This document shows, in pieces, positions 17,930 through 28,334 of a stretch of 31,021 nucleotides of DNA. Positions within the stretch are counted from its first letter, which is position 1; the number at the start of each line of letters is the position of its first letter. Below the pieces are notes generated by a model, which was not told where the DNA came from, made no database searches, and saw only the letters and a list, made by a program, of their open reading frames with translations. The stretch covers positions 1 through 31,021 of the forward strand of contig JABANP010000583.1 in NCBI GenBank assembly GCA_013115135.1. The letters run 5' to 3'. This DNA comes from Perkinsus olseni (lineage: Eukaryota; Perkinsozoa; Perkinsida; Perkinsidae). Position numbers and translations under genes: made by a program.

Positions 17930-20900
17930 AGCGTTTAGACAATTCAGTCGAGGAGAGAGTTGGTCGATGAGACTGCTCTGTCAAACAATCATCCCGGAAC
18001 CTCAGTTGTGGAAAGAACGAGCTCCGTACCGAACTGGTCGAATTAGCTTCCTACCGAGTTAGCGTCCCTCTAACGGACACACCGGGACCGATAGCCTCAT
18101 TTTCTGACGGGCCGTGACAGGTGGACTCCGCTCAGCTCGTTCGATGCATGTAACTCTCTCAGACGGTAAGACGGTCTGCAGCAGACCTCTAAGAGCACAT
18201 GTGCTGAGGTCTCCAAATACTTGAATAATTCAAGTTGAATCAGAGATATCAGAGAGATCGAGAGAAAAGAAAGGGGGAAGATGAAGAAGGCGAGATAATC
18301 CGAGCATCGCTCTCGAAGGACTCAGACAGAGTGAATGCCTCAGCTACGTTCATAGTGTGAGTTAAACTCTCAGAGGTTATTTTCAACGCAATGCTGTCTG
18401 TCCCGATATAAAAATGTACACTAATAAGGATAGCCTACCAACCAACGTCGACCAACAGGTTCGTCATCGTCTCGGCCATTCATCTCACTTCAATCCACAA
18501 CCCGATGGCAAAGTGAGAGAGGATCGCAGCTGATCGTTAGATCAGTAAATCACACATCTACCTATCACCTATTATCGGCTTCGAGTCTAGGAGTCCCCAA
18601 ATCTCTACTAAGGTACGGAACACGTACGGCTAGAAAACATGATGTGAAACATGATGGCACTGCATGTTCAAAGTTGCCCTGGACGAAACGCGAGTGGATT
18701 GAATACTGTATGTCGCAAGCGTACAAAACCTATGGTTTTTGGAGAGAAACAATCGTCTTTAGAGCATAAGAGGAGTAAACCGCTTGGAAGAAAAAAGTTG
18801 ACCAAGGTGATAGTAGATGGACCATAGCTGAACGAATCGAAGTAAGGTGGACGGGTCTACGTGTAGGAATGCTAAGCTAGGCTTACTGTGCACCGCCTTG
18901 TATTATTGTTGCCCATCGCTAACTCAATTCACTAGACTGTATCACCCGTTAAACAGTGGTAGTACAGGCTCGCACAAGCACGCGACGGTATTCTCGGAGT
19001 GCCATTCGCCGATAAGGTCAAGCCTTGAAGAACCCTGAAACTTCTCAGGACCACCCACTTCAGTCTGGTCGAAAAAATGCTCAGAGCTGATTAAATTTTT
19101 TTGAAGCGAGCAAGCACAACCCCGGCTTTTTCAGTACAAGCTTTGAAACGAGTCTGAAATAATTAGATGGAATATCTGCGGAGCCTCGGAGTGATGCAGT
19201 TTAGCGCACCGGCCCCAATTTCTCATAAAAACTGGTTTTTGGTTTTTTTCTTCCACTTAAGGTTTCACGGTGATTCGGCGCCCACACTCATGCATCGCCC
19301 TTCTATCCGGACGATTAATGAAAAGTAGTCGAGGGATAGTGACGACTTGGCTAGTGTTGTAGTCTGCTATTCAGTATGATAGTTGCGAGCAATAGGACAA
19401 AATTGTGGACGGGACGAGCCAATTCTTGTCGGTCGAAACGATTTGGTACGAAAAGATTACGCGGTCAATTCATTGGGCAAGTTTGTTGGTCGACTGAGAA
19501 GTAGACCGAGGTGTGAAATTGGGACGATACCTGGGTGTTCACCCAACCCACCCATGTCCAGGTAATTACGGAGGCACAAATCAGCGATGTGTCTCTCGGG
19601 CATTAGGGCCTCGTGCGAGTTGTGCCCTTGTTTGAGGGTTGAGTTCGAACGGTGAATGTCCGAGATGACGAGGGTGTCAAACCAACCCGTAGACACTCTT
19701 ATCCATGCCAAACACTCATAGCTAAAAAAGCTGTGGAGTTTGGTAGGCTTCTACGAGGAAGGATGCCTTAAACGATAGATCAATACTCCAGCATCGATCA
19801 TACCCTGGAAGTGACGCTCCTGAAGGAATCGCGGAACACTCTCTCAGACTGCCATTTATTTCCTGGGTTGGTCACGATCGGTGGACTGGGAATTGGTACA
19901 CTGCAGATTGGCGCCCCAAAACCCGTGCACCATTAAAGCCGGCAAACATGAAACTGATTCAGTTGGTACAGAGAGAAATCGTAGATAGCCTAAGTGGTAC
20001 GCTTTCAACTCGTTTACAGAGAGCTCGTATACTTATAACTCCGATACTGACATCTGCTTCGTGACTAACTCTTGAACTTTCACCGTCGCACTTATTCACC
20101 GGTCCAATGCTCACACTGACCTTTCAGAGGTCACCTTTGTAGTCACTACCCTGAAGTTCTTTTTGTTACCCCTTCAGCGAAACACTGTGGCAACTCTCCT
20201 ACCTGTCCCCAGGGCAGTTACCTGGAGAGAGTGTCACTAAGCTGGGTGACTTCATTGCGTGAAGTTTACACTCCAAATATTCTTCGCCAGCTTGAACCTA
20301 AAATGGCTCGAAATCAATCACGGGCTCTTCCTGCTGAACCATTTACTCGATTAAGGTAGTTTTCCGAGAATATCGTAATGTGATCAAATTTCTGCCCCAG
20401 AAGAATTCGATGAGCGAAAGCAAGGGTCACAGGGAAGATTCGATGAGAGAAACGCAGAGCAAGAGTGATAACAACAAAAAACTGGCTAAGGTGAATAGTC
20501 AAGCTAGGATAGTAGGCACGCTGGTATACGGGCGTGTTGCCGTGCGGGATGCTCCGGGATCGACTTGACTATCGGCCACAGGCAGCCCTCGCTGAGTCGA
20601 TTCCGCCGCAGCGGTATAAAAAAGTACGCCGCCGCTCGATAAAACATCAAATTGCATAGTTGGAAGGTATGTAGATAATACAAAAAAGGTTATGCTGAAA
20701 TCGAGTTTCGAGCAAACACACCCGTGATCAGACACAGAGCACGCGGATACAAACGTGCCCCGGGCCTCAAGTCTGGACAGTATTGATCTGGACAGTAGTG
20801 CCACGGTTCCACCACACTCATCTCATCCTAATAGTAGGTTGGCTCCAGCATGAGAGCTGGTAGAAATACCGGCGAGCATATCGGCGCGGCTGAAGGCTGC

Positions 20901-21276
20901 TAGCCGCCTATATTACACACAACTTGACTAGGTTATGCCGAACTAACTATTGAACAGCACTTGCAACATCATTCCTCTGCCGTGCATGATTTTTGTAGGA
21001 GTAAGAGCGTGGAGAGCGCGGTTTACCGCGTGGTGGAACTGTACTGGGCTGGAAAGCGTCGTGGCAGGAACTGCCCGGTTGCCACAGTACAGCTCGATGT
21101 CCGAATCGCCTTAGCTGGGTAGAATGTTCCTCCTCATTTCCTGGATATGCTGAAAAGCTATCTGAGGGGAGGAGGGGGGCAGGCTGTGAGCTCTGACTAC
21201 GGTTGCGACCACGGAGAACGAAGTCTGCAACGCGGGGTCCAGCATGGGAAAGTTCTTGGGCTTTTTTTGAAAATGA
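17930..21276 (+). repeat. Segmental duplication, copy B (3.35 kb)
   Basis: This is the direct-repeat mate of 8934-12440. Collinear landmarks include agcgtttagacaattcag at the left end, the block ending cggacacaccgggacc, the A/T-rich spot near 19090, the stretch agcatcgatcataccctgg at about 19789, and the LINE RT at the right. Only short frames occur between 18460 and 20900. The left end lacks the recombinase neighbour of copy A, and the right end continues further into LINE RT than copy A does. Confidence 0.9.
18118..18457. other. Copy-B-specific insertion or replacement
   Basis: About 340 bp here replaces about 72 bp of copy A (9115-9187). It begins tgacagg and ends accaaca and contains a TATA-like string gatataaaaat at about 18404-18414, which would fit a solo LTR, but I see no target-site duplication. 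Its identity is unresolved. Confidence 0.35.
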
Positions 21277-21740
21277 GCACCCCCTCTCTCGTGGATCGCT
21301 GCGACTCTCTAAAAGCCCAGGGAATACACCTGACGCTTTTTGTTGATGATACGACGATAAACCTATTCGCGAGGACACGACCTGCTTCTGTCAACAAGTG
21401 GAAGAGAGCTGAATGACATCTGCTCAAATGGGCTGATGACGCGGGGTTGAGCTGGAAAAGTCCCAGAATTTTATTCCATGCTGTACTGGTAAAAGCCTCA
21501 CCCAGCGGGACGTACCGATCCAGGTCGTCAAGGTGTTGCGGGTTCGTGGGGTCTTGATTGACAGAAAGCTGACGTTTCAGCACCATATTAAACTAAAAGT
21601 GTCTGAAGCGTTGGCCAAGTTCTAAAGTTTGGGATTGACTGCGACACTCGGGGTGGGAGCGCGCTGCCATCTCTGGTGTCAAAGTCATTCGCACTTATCG
21701 GGTAAATATCCAGCCTGGCCTAGTGCGAGGTGCACTGCCA
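20942..21740 (+). pseudogene. LINE reverse transcriptase fragment in copy B
   Basis: The same RT as at 12121-12440 but longer. Moving through frames, one reads HDFCRSKSVESAVYRVVELY, VATVQLDVRIAL, VPPHFLDMLKSYLRG, GVQHGKVLGLF, and then IHLTLFVDDTTINLF at about 21325-21370. The last is the Y/F-x-D-D active site of reverse transcriptase. Past it come WADDAGLSW, then RVRGVLIDRKLTFQHHI and VSEALAKF, like the K-W-L-G-V-x-L-D-R-K-L-x-F-x-x-H-V region of LINE ORF2. Similarity fades by about 21740, where a different repeat starts. Stops and at least two frameshifts disable it. There is no poly(A) or 3' tail visible. Confidence 0.72.
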
Positions 21741-21764
21741 TTCGTTCATGAGCGGTAGATGCAA

Positions 21765-22060
21765 AGATATTCTAAATGTGACCTGTCCGGTCGCAATTTT
21801 TTCGAAAAAGTTCATTCGCCCAATATTGGTTCGTACATTCGAAACTGATGGCACCCAGAGATGTTTGACGAAGTAAAAGAAGCGACGGCCAGGCCGTGGC
21901 CGTGACGGTCTCGCGAGTACGAGCATGAACTTCTAACCTTCTCACTCACGAAACTACTAGGAAATGTTGAACTATCGCCGGTCCAATCCCCAACCTTCTC
22001 AACAGGGCTCCATGTATGTTTGGAACCTTCAAGCACTTGGACCACCGCAAAGTCCACCTG
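21765..22060 (-). repeat. Dispersed repeat with 15-nt array, copy 3
   Basis: Reverse complement of this stretch matches 2605-2895 in order: a part around gaaggttccaaa-cat and ggttggggattgga (21975-22040), then a stretch with atgtacgaaccaata and ttgggcgaatgaact (21790-21840). The array part is shorter than at 2785-2965 and ends where the LINE RT fades out. Between the two parts the sequence differs from copy 1. Confidence 0.72.
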
Positions 22061-22061
22061 A

Positions 22062-22479
22062 GAAGGGACGGTGCTGAATCGTCACTGGTATGTATAGCGG
22101 GGAGATTCTAATCACTACCGGGAGCTTCGGTCGTAGTCCCGTCCCTGGTGGAGGCCTCCCGCGTCCATCACGCTCTGAGCGGTTCGCGAAGATTCGCTTT
22201 GGTCGTGAGCTGTCATGTCTTCCACTCCTGAAGCTGGAGGGCTAACGACGTATTTCGGTTGCTGACACGGAGATTCGTCGCTTGGCTGAAGGGCTTCTTA
22301 CAATGTCTTTAAACGTGCCTGTTCCAGACACGTTACTTGTTCCAGATACGCTGCCCACGCCGACAGCTCCTCGGAGTGGCACTCCGTAATGCCAAAGCGA
22401 TCCGGCTATAGTCAACACCTCTCCACATGATGCTTCGCATGTCGCTGATAATGAGTGTATCATGATTGATACAATTGAA
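22062..22479. other. no recognisable gene
   Basis: A plus-strand frame reading VPVPDTLLVPDT around 22315-22345 repeats the string VPDTL and is Pro-rich; the two 24-bp units (gtgcctgttccagacacg, cttgttccagatacg) look duplicated. No known domain. Confidence 0.35.
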
Positions 22480-22800
22480 GTTGGTACACCGGCAGTTTAC
22501 AAACCAGAAAAACCAGTAAACATGATTTGTGATGGTACACCGTGAGCCAGTACGCTTGAATACCGGACACTAATACTTGACGTATCAAACTATTATGCGA
22601 GTTCAATCTTACGACTCCAGCCTCGTTCGCTCCCGTTTCAAATACATGTTATCAGCCCTGAAAAAATTTTTTTACAGACTGTGTCACATTCCTGAAGTGG
22701 GCGAACCTCCCAATGAGCAATAATAATCCTAGGCGGAGCACAGTGAGCCCAGCTTAGGATTCGGACGCGCGCATTGGTCCACCCTACTTTAATTCGTCCA
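22480..22800. repeat. Partial copies of A/B duplication sequence
   Basis: 22480-22540 resembles 10900-11000 of copy A directly (ttggtacac, then aaccag/aacccg and aaacatga). 22640-22800 resembles the reverse complement of 9570-9920 (gctgggctcactgtgc, cccacttcaggaatgt, gagctgataa-like), with an internal deletion. These are older, shorter relics of the same sequence as A and B. Confidence 0.55.
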
Positions 22801-23614
22801 ACTCTGGTTCATCCACAATTTCATCGGTCAACTATTCTCTTCCGCGTCGTATCACCCATCTCTGCTCTAACAACGATTATTTCTTCCAAACGCCTCATGC
22901 ACGCTTTGTACACTTGCGATATATTCCATCCATTCTCGTTTCAACCACTTACAGCCGTTACAACTTTGAACATGCAGGGCCATCATGGCGCCACATATGT
23001 CCGAGGCTGCCCGCCAGAGGCTCACTCGCGGGCTTCCCCTCGCCGGCGTACCTGTTGCGCCACCTCAGTATATATTCGGGTACTCTCGAATATTGAGTAC
23101 CTCTAGTGCTCTCATACTAGTGCTCGAGTGCTCCAATAACTCACCTATTATCATCGTCTAAACTATCATCGTGTCGAGTCCGGGCCATATTAGGGGCAAA
23201 CTCCCCTGGTTAAGGATCGAAAATGTTGAAGAGAGCGGAGAGTACTGGAACCACGATGACACAATTTGTCATTGTGCCAAGAGCTCAATATGCCAGAACA
23301 TATGATAGGTTGCCATAGGTTCGAGACCGGTACCCGGAGCCGATCCCGGCATTCATTGGAACAGTTGTTCCTTGGCGCCGAGCGTGACATTTATAGAGGA
23401 TAAGTTATAATTTGTGCACAAAGCGTTTCGTCTTCTAGCATTTCGCTAGAAACCGGATCATTATTATCCACTAATTACTGGTCACACTCATACTTTTTTG
23501 TTTTTTGCTGACTATTATGTCCTCCACTAATTCTCAGTCTGCGTTGCGTTCAGCTAAGGGAAATAACTTATCTGATAGCATTTTACGATAAAACGCCCGC
23601 ATGTGCACCAATCG
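22800..23614. other. no recognisable gene
   Basis: Units like aattcgtccaactctgg and ttcatccacaatttc at 22790-22825 belong to the 15-nt family on the minus strand. The rest holds only short frames, none with a motif. A mid-part (23090-23160) is rich in short CTCGAGTGCTC-type strings. Confidence 0.4.
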
Positions 23615-24370
23615 TACTTAGAACGAGCTAATGCGGAGGAATTGTGAACGGAATCGGCGAATATTCGTCTGTCAAAACGACGGGAGACGAAGTAAACGAT
23701 GGATCAAACCATGCGGCGTCGAACATACTCTGGACCAAACGCCCACGGACAAATACCGGAACAACGGTGGGCCCGCAACTAGCTGTCATTTTATTCACGC
23801 TCCCATTGAGAGTAGGGACCTTTCGGTAGGGGGCTCGTTGTTTGCGCAACTAACTCTCCACAGCAATTGTCCGAAAGGGCCGTCTCATCAATCAAATCTC
23901 TCCTTACCTGAATTGTCTAATTGCTCACTAAAGAAGATCTCGTAGTTGCAGTCGCGCCCCCGCTCCGTCTCACCAACGGGACTGGCCCCTTTTTGGGGAT
24001 GTGGTAATGCAAGAGCCGATTTGCCTCGTCCCGATTACTGGGCCCTTTCGACTCATCGTACCTTATGAATTTCAGCCCTGCTCAGGGAGCTCCTCATCGG
24101 CATGTCATTACAGCTCATCAAAGATACGCCCGGTCTATGATAACCGACGCTTTTTTGTCAACGATGCCACTTCGGTGGGGTCATAAAATCACGCTACCGG
24201 ACGTGTCTATCAACAGAATTACGGACTCCCCTTCCATCGTTGTGGGCGGTAAGGGTCGCCTGCTCATCGCCAGGTCGGACCTGGCAAGAGCTCACTCCGA
24301 ATCCACATGTCGCATCCGCGGAATCCAGCGATGTTACTATGGGGTTATCTTAAAATAGACTGGAAACTCT
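23615..24370 (+). repeat. Two-part dispersed repeat, contiguous copy
   Basis: The left part (23615-23930) corresponds directly to 16665-16985; the right part (23935-24370) corresponds to 16321-16630 inverted. Conserved strings include aacgatggatcaaac, tttcggtaggg, caattgtccga and, in the right part, catcgttgtggg, ctcatcgccaggtcgg and atggggttatct. Open frames over the right part end near 24356 but differ from those of the other copy, so I regard this as non-coding or long dead. Confidence 0.72.
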
Positions 24371-24682
24371 TGTGACTATCAGCGATGGCATCTTATATAG
24401 TCTACCACAGATGCCAAGACACGAAAGGCGATGGCCTTTACACAAACTACCGCCAAGGGGCGGACACTCAGATCAGAAGTACGCCCTTTCGTCCGTTCGT
24501 GAAGTACTCGGCGTGGCCCTAGATCTCATCTAGTGGATGATATCTGCCGCTCCGTCAAACGAGTTCGGAATAATCAGAAACATCCCAGCACAGGACGCCA
24601 CCTACGCACATTTCACTCTACATGATTAGTCTAACCTCGTAACTTATCCTCTTTTTCGATGCAGGAAAGTTACGGTGAGGAT

Positions 24683-24870
24683 CAGTACAGTGACAACTCG
24701 TAGAAATTGAACTCGTAGAAACTTGATCCGTACAGTTTCCACACGTACAGTTTTGGGCAATACACTGACAGTGATACACTCCCAGTACGTACAGTGACAA
24801 GTCGTACAGTTCTGACTTGTACATTTGAAACTCGTACAGTACTATTTCATACATCGGATTTTCGTACAAC
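24683..24870 (-). repeat. 15-nt periodic array II
   Basis: The plus strand is a run of units ending in cgtaca or atacag about every 15 nt (for example gtttccacacgtaca, gttttgggcaataca, gtgacaagtcgtaca, gttctgacttgtaca). On the minus strand these give pentads LYENP, MYEIV, LYEFQ, MYKSE, LYDLS, LYVLG in one open frame (24618-25001). About 12 units are visible; one has 14 nt. Confidence 0.85.
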
Positions 24871-25087
24871 TGGGCGATTTTTCGCGACTTCTGGCGACTC
24901 ACCGACTCTGGCACCTCACTTTTTCGTTGCTTACCGTCGGGGACGATCAACAGAACAACAGGGGCTCCTACCAATACGCCAATTTCGTCTCGGCAAAACA
25001 CTTGAGTCTATCAAACCGGCTATTTTTCGATCAGATATACTAATTAACCTATCACACAATTGTCCAGTAATATCTTCTCCGTGCGCA

Positions 25088-25250
25088 CTCATCATTCCAT
25101 TGCATCACTCGCTCGACATCGGATACTTGAAACCGTCACGGTGCATGCTGGACAATCCAACCAATAGGGTGGGGATGAGTACTGTATTATCACTATTATT
25201 CCCTAATCCACGGGTATTGAGCTCGCCTACTACGCTGGTTTGGATCTAAC
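25088..25250 (+). pseudogene. LINE endonuclease fragment, copy 3
   Basis: A 160-bp relic of the same LINE endonuclease as at 1-1022 and 12470-13457. It reads IIPLHHSLDIGYLKPSRCML then DNPTNRVG. The stretch IGYLK replaces the TGA of the other two copies, so this copy is open there. It has its own indel after PTNRVG, which moves it out of frame. It lies between array II and array III. Confidence 0.72.
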
Positions 25251-25345
25251 AACTGTATCTGTGGATACTGTACTGAACGACATTGTAATACCGGAAACTG
25301 TACGAACTGTCATTGCACGACTTATCATTGTGTGGCTTGAATATG
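25250..25345 (+). repeat. 15-nt periodic array III (short)
   Basis: Units ctgtacgaactgtca and ttgcacgacttatca follow ctgtatctgtggata, ctgtactgaacgaca and ttgtaataccggaaa, each 15 nt. The clean ones read LYELS and LHDLS on the plus strand. It directly follows LINE copy 3. Confidence 0.65.
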
Positions 25346-27040
25346 TGAGAGATGCTCTTGTACGAAGAAAAGGTCTACTGAATAAAGACCGAGCCAAATC
25401 TGAGATGGTACCAATCGTCAACGTACTAGTTGCCACTCACCCTGCTGGCTGCAGGCTGCTTTCTGGTTATAGCCTATAGATGAGCAACAAATTGTGGCCC
25501 ACGATCCCACGGACTGGGAGCACAACTCGACCGCAGTTCTCAGACCGGTGAGGATCGTTCATAAGTGCAGTGACAACTCGTAAGACTCGACCGCTCAGCT
25601 TTACCCCGGCCACTCCGAAAGTGAGTTGACGTGTTGTGCCTGTCAGTGGCAACGCAAGTAGTAGCCAAGCTTCGGTGGATAGCGTAGCCGAATTTCACAA
25701 GGGCAAACCTTAGCAGAAGGTAGCCAAGCGAGAAAATCAAGAAAGTAATCCAATTCTCGAGTAGTTCACCGCTATGCATCACGCAGTTAAGCGTAACGCG
25801 ATCGATTGCAGACATAATAATCGAAGGGCAAAATACAAGCCGTCAGGAGATGACGATTATAAGGGCAAGCGCGCAGGGCATGCTTGCCGTCCTAGCCAGG
25901 TCATTTTATTCTTTTTTGGCTCCACTTTTTCCTTCACCTGCGCAGCTTTCTTGTCGCCCGCCTCACTTGCTACCCTTGCTGATTACTTTCCTGTTCGAGC
26001 TCGTCAATACTTGCGCGGCTCGGGCTAGGCAAGAAAACAGATAGAACGCGAATCGACGAGACGTTTACCCGTATCTCGTTGTCAGACGGAATCGTATTGT
26101 GGTTAGTGCGGCTGGAGGTGTCAGAAGCGTTCATGTGGCCGCGGGCCGCCGGCCCGGATCCAGGGTTCGAAGTGAGCGACCGGCGGTGTTTTGGCTCCTA
26201 TCAGAGCTTGTCTATACAAAGTTGTGTCGTATGCGTCGAGCGACAAAGCAGAACAAGTACTTTGAACTCCGGCCAGCTTTTCCATTTCCCAAGAGGCTGT
26301 AGCCTATGGGTAACAGACGCGCTCTCAAAGGAAAGCTCACCAACATTGCTACAGGGCATGCCGCCGATGATGACTTGTCCGAAGTCCATAGCGACGGACC
26401 GTCGGCCCGACGGTTTAGCCGTCACCACGGGCTTCACGGTCCAGGCCAGTCTCTTACCAAAATCAGCGAGAGCAACTTTTCATTATCGAGATTGTTTGAC
26501 GGCTGTAACTCCTGACTCAGGACTCCTGGGTGACCCGCTCGTTAATTGACACTATATAAACGACATCAGGGGCATCAATATCGATGAATGAAAATTGGCT
26601 CTACGGTGTATGTGTTGGTGGCTTACACCGGCAAGAAAGGAAAAATGAAATCACGCCTGGGTGGCAACCCTGCCAGTGTCCCCGTGGTCGGATTATCCGG
26701 CAGAACGAGTGGAAGATCAATGATCCGACTCGAATCCCTGGTCTTCTACTCATTCTGCGTTCTCCACCTTCTCTCCACTCATTGTAGCGTTTTTTGCCGC
26801 TTGCTCTCTCTGCGGCTCTCACCATCCCAACCTTTTCCTTTCCCCTTCGCATTCCTCCCACGCTGGAGCTTCAGCAGCTTAGCTTCTCGCGGAGGTTGAT
26901 AGCCTGGTTAACGGCTCTCAAGCTGAGGTTCTCGTTGAGACGACCCGGCTCCTTCATGGTATATGGTAGGGATACACCCCTGCGCAGACCCTCTAGCGCG
27001 TGGCGGGCGGCCAGCCTGTGGTAGAAGAGGGTAGACGTTC
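25346..27040. other. no recognisable gene
   Basis: The largest open frame is 26079-26549 (156 codons, plus), with no motif I know and a heavily overlapping frame on the other strand. A TATA-like tatataaa at 26553-26560 lies about 25 bp before an ATG at 26584, whose frame of 67 codons is not similar to anything I recognise. A copy of cagtgacaactcgta (25567) recalls array II. Nothing else is supported. Confidence 0.35.
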
Positions 27041-27044
27041 ACGA

Positions 27045-27345
27045 GGGCTCACGTTTCGTACACCAAATAGTCGTACATTTTCGACTCATGTCACCAATAC
27101 TCATACACTTTCTAATCGTACACGAAATACTCGTACACCGAATAGTCATACACAAAATACTCATACACGATAGATTCGTACATATAAAACTCGTATACAT
27201 GATGCTCGTATACGTAATACCCGTACATATAACACCCATACACATAATAGTCGTACACTTCCAACTCGTATACCAGCATTTCATACACTCTCATTTCGTA
27301 CACAACCCCAGTTTCAAGTCGTACACCGTCATTTCGTACACTCCG
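27045..27345 (-). repeat. 15-nt periodic array IV, longest in-frame run
   Basis: On the minus strand one frame is open from 27450 to 27112. Its later part consists of pentads: VYEMR, VYEML, VYELE, VYDYY, VYGCY, MYGYY, VYEHH, VYEFY, MYESI, VYEYF, VYDYS, VYEYF. The next pentad (about 27112) meets a TAG, and the last ones read HESKMYDYLVYET before a stop, close to the ending of array VII (HESKMYEYLVYES). The near-perfect frame, the conserved Y and E or D, and the free last two positions look like a translated repeat, but stops in homologous arrays and indels argue against a present gene. A hairpin cgcgga-gcagt-tccgcg lies just beyond its right edge (27368-27384). Confidence 0.85.
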
Positions 27346-27439
27346 CGAAAATTTTTTAGGCAAGTCGCGGAGCAGTTCCGCGAATATTTCCGGCGCTCTC
27401 GCGCCCCTTGATACCACTCTGCTTCCTCCCAGGTAGGGG

Positions 27440-27515
27440 AGGGCCTGCACATAGGATCGAACCTGCGATCTTCCGATCGAGAGTCCGCTACCATAACCAC
27501 CAAACCACTCACATT
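27440..27515 (-). tRNA. tRNA-like relic (possible SINE head)
   Basis: On the minus strand there is a box-B-like ggttcgatcc (27454-27463) and, 30-40 bp upstream, a box-A-like tggttatggtagcgg (about 27487-27501), as in Pol III promoters of tRNA genes. The stretch between looks like an anticodon arm (ggactctcgatcgga), and its loop would read CTC. The T-arm and anticodon stems pair only in part and the acceptor stem does not pair well. It may be a decayed tRNA gene or the head of a tRNA-derived SINE. I cannot choose between them. Confidence 0.35.
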
Positions 27516-27634
27516 AACAAACTTTTTTTAACAGAATGGCGCGAACAGTTCGCTCCCTATAGGTAATATAACTTCCTTCGCTCCGTCATTGCACCCAGCG
27601 GGCGGCCCAAAAACGCGACTCAGCAAGCATAGTG

Positions 27635-27880
27635 TACGAGTCGTGCTCGTGTACGAGTTGTCAGTGTATGAGATTTGCGTGTACGAGCTTTATGTGTACG
27701 ACTTACTACATGAACGAGTATCATATGTACGAGTATCATGAGTAGCGAGTATTACGTGTACGAGTCTCAAGTGTACGAAATGACGATGTGTGAATCCAAT
27801 GAGTGAGCGAGTATTCGGTGTACGAGCCGTGGACGGTAGCGATAGTGTACGAGTTTTCGGTGTACGAATCGTAATACACC
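27635..27880 (+). repeat. 15-nt periodic array V
   Basis: The plus strand carries units gtgtacgagttgtca, gtgtatgagatttgc, gtgtacgagctttat, gtgtacgacttacta and, further on, gtgtacgaaatgacg and gtgtacgagttttcg, most 15 nt long. Translated they read VYELS, VYEIC, VYELY, VYDLL, VYEMT, VYEFS, VYES-stop. Stops and slips break the run into four parts. The right end continues into the tandem duplication. Confidence 0.82.
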
Positions 27881-28334
27881 TAGAAGAGGCAGGCCAGGGG
27901 CCGTCCGGCTTTGCCGTTATAGGCACAAGAGAGCACAGTGTGCCGGTGGCCGAGAGCTGTCGTCGCAGAAGTACTTCAAGTCGATCCCGAACAAGTACTG
28001 CGGCCCCCTATCTATTGGCAGATTGATGGCTTCCTTCATCGCCCACTACGAGTTTCAAGTGTACGAAATGACGATGTATGAATCCAATGAGTGAGCGAGT
28101 ATTCGGTGTACGAGCCGTGGACGGAGCGATAGTGTACGAGTTTTCGGTGTACGAATCGTAATACACCTAGAAGAGGCAGGCCAGGGGCCGTCCGGCCTTG
28201 CCGTTATAGGCACAAGAGAGCACAGTGTGCCGGTGGCCGAGAGCTGTCGTCGCAAAAGTACTTCAAGTCGATCCCGAACAAGTACTGCGGCCCCCTATCT
28301 ATTGGCAGATTGATGGCTTCCTTCATCGCCCACT
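27760..28334 (+). repeat. 288/287-bp tandem duplication
   Basis: Copy one is 27760-28047 and copy two 28048-28334. They differ at only about five sites (for example gagtctc/gagtttc, gtgtgaa/gtatgaa, ggtagcg/ggagcg, gcagaa/gcaaaa). The one-base deletion accounts for the length difference. Each copy begins in 15-nt array units and ends in non-array sequence cttcatcgcccact, so the duplication carries the array with it. High identity suggests a recent event. Confidence 0.92.

Noticed and set aside
21147..21416. 89-codon open frame as an independent small gene
   Set aside because: Its content is the LINE reverse-transcriptase palm with the VDD motif; it is part of the RT pseudogene.
24683..25345. 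Regular repeat with spacing, considered as a CRISPR array
   Set aside because: Units are 15 nt without separate spacers, degenerate, and in a eukaryotic retroelement setting with no cas genes.
26079..26549. 156-codon plus-strand open frame
   Set aside because: No recognisable motif, an overlapping open frame on the minus strand, and no second copy to test for conservation.
26553..26600. TATA-like tatataaa followed by an ATG
   Set aside because: The frame that follows is short and unlike any known protein; a TATA string in mid-GC DNA is expected by chance.
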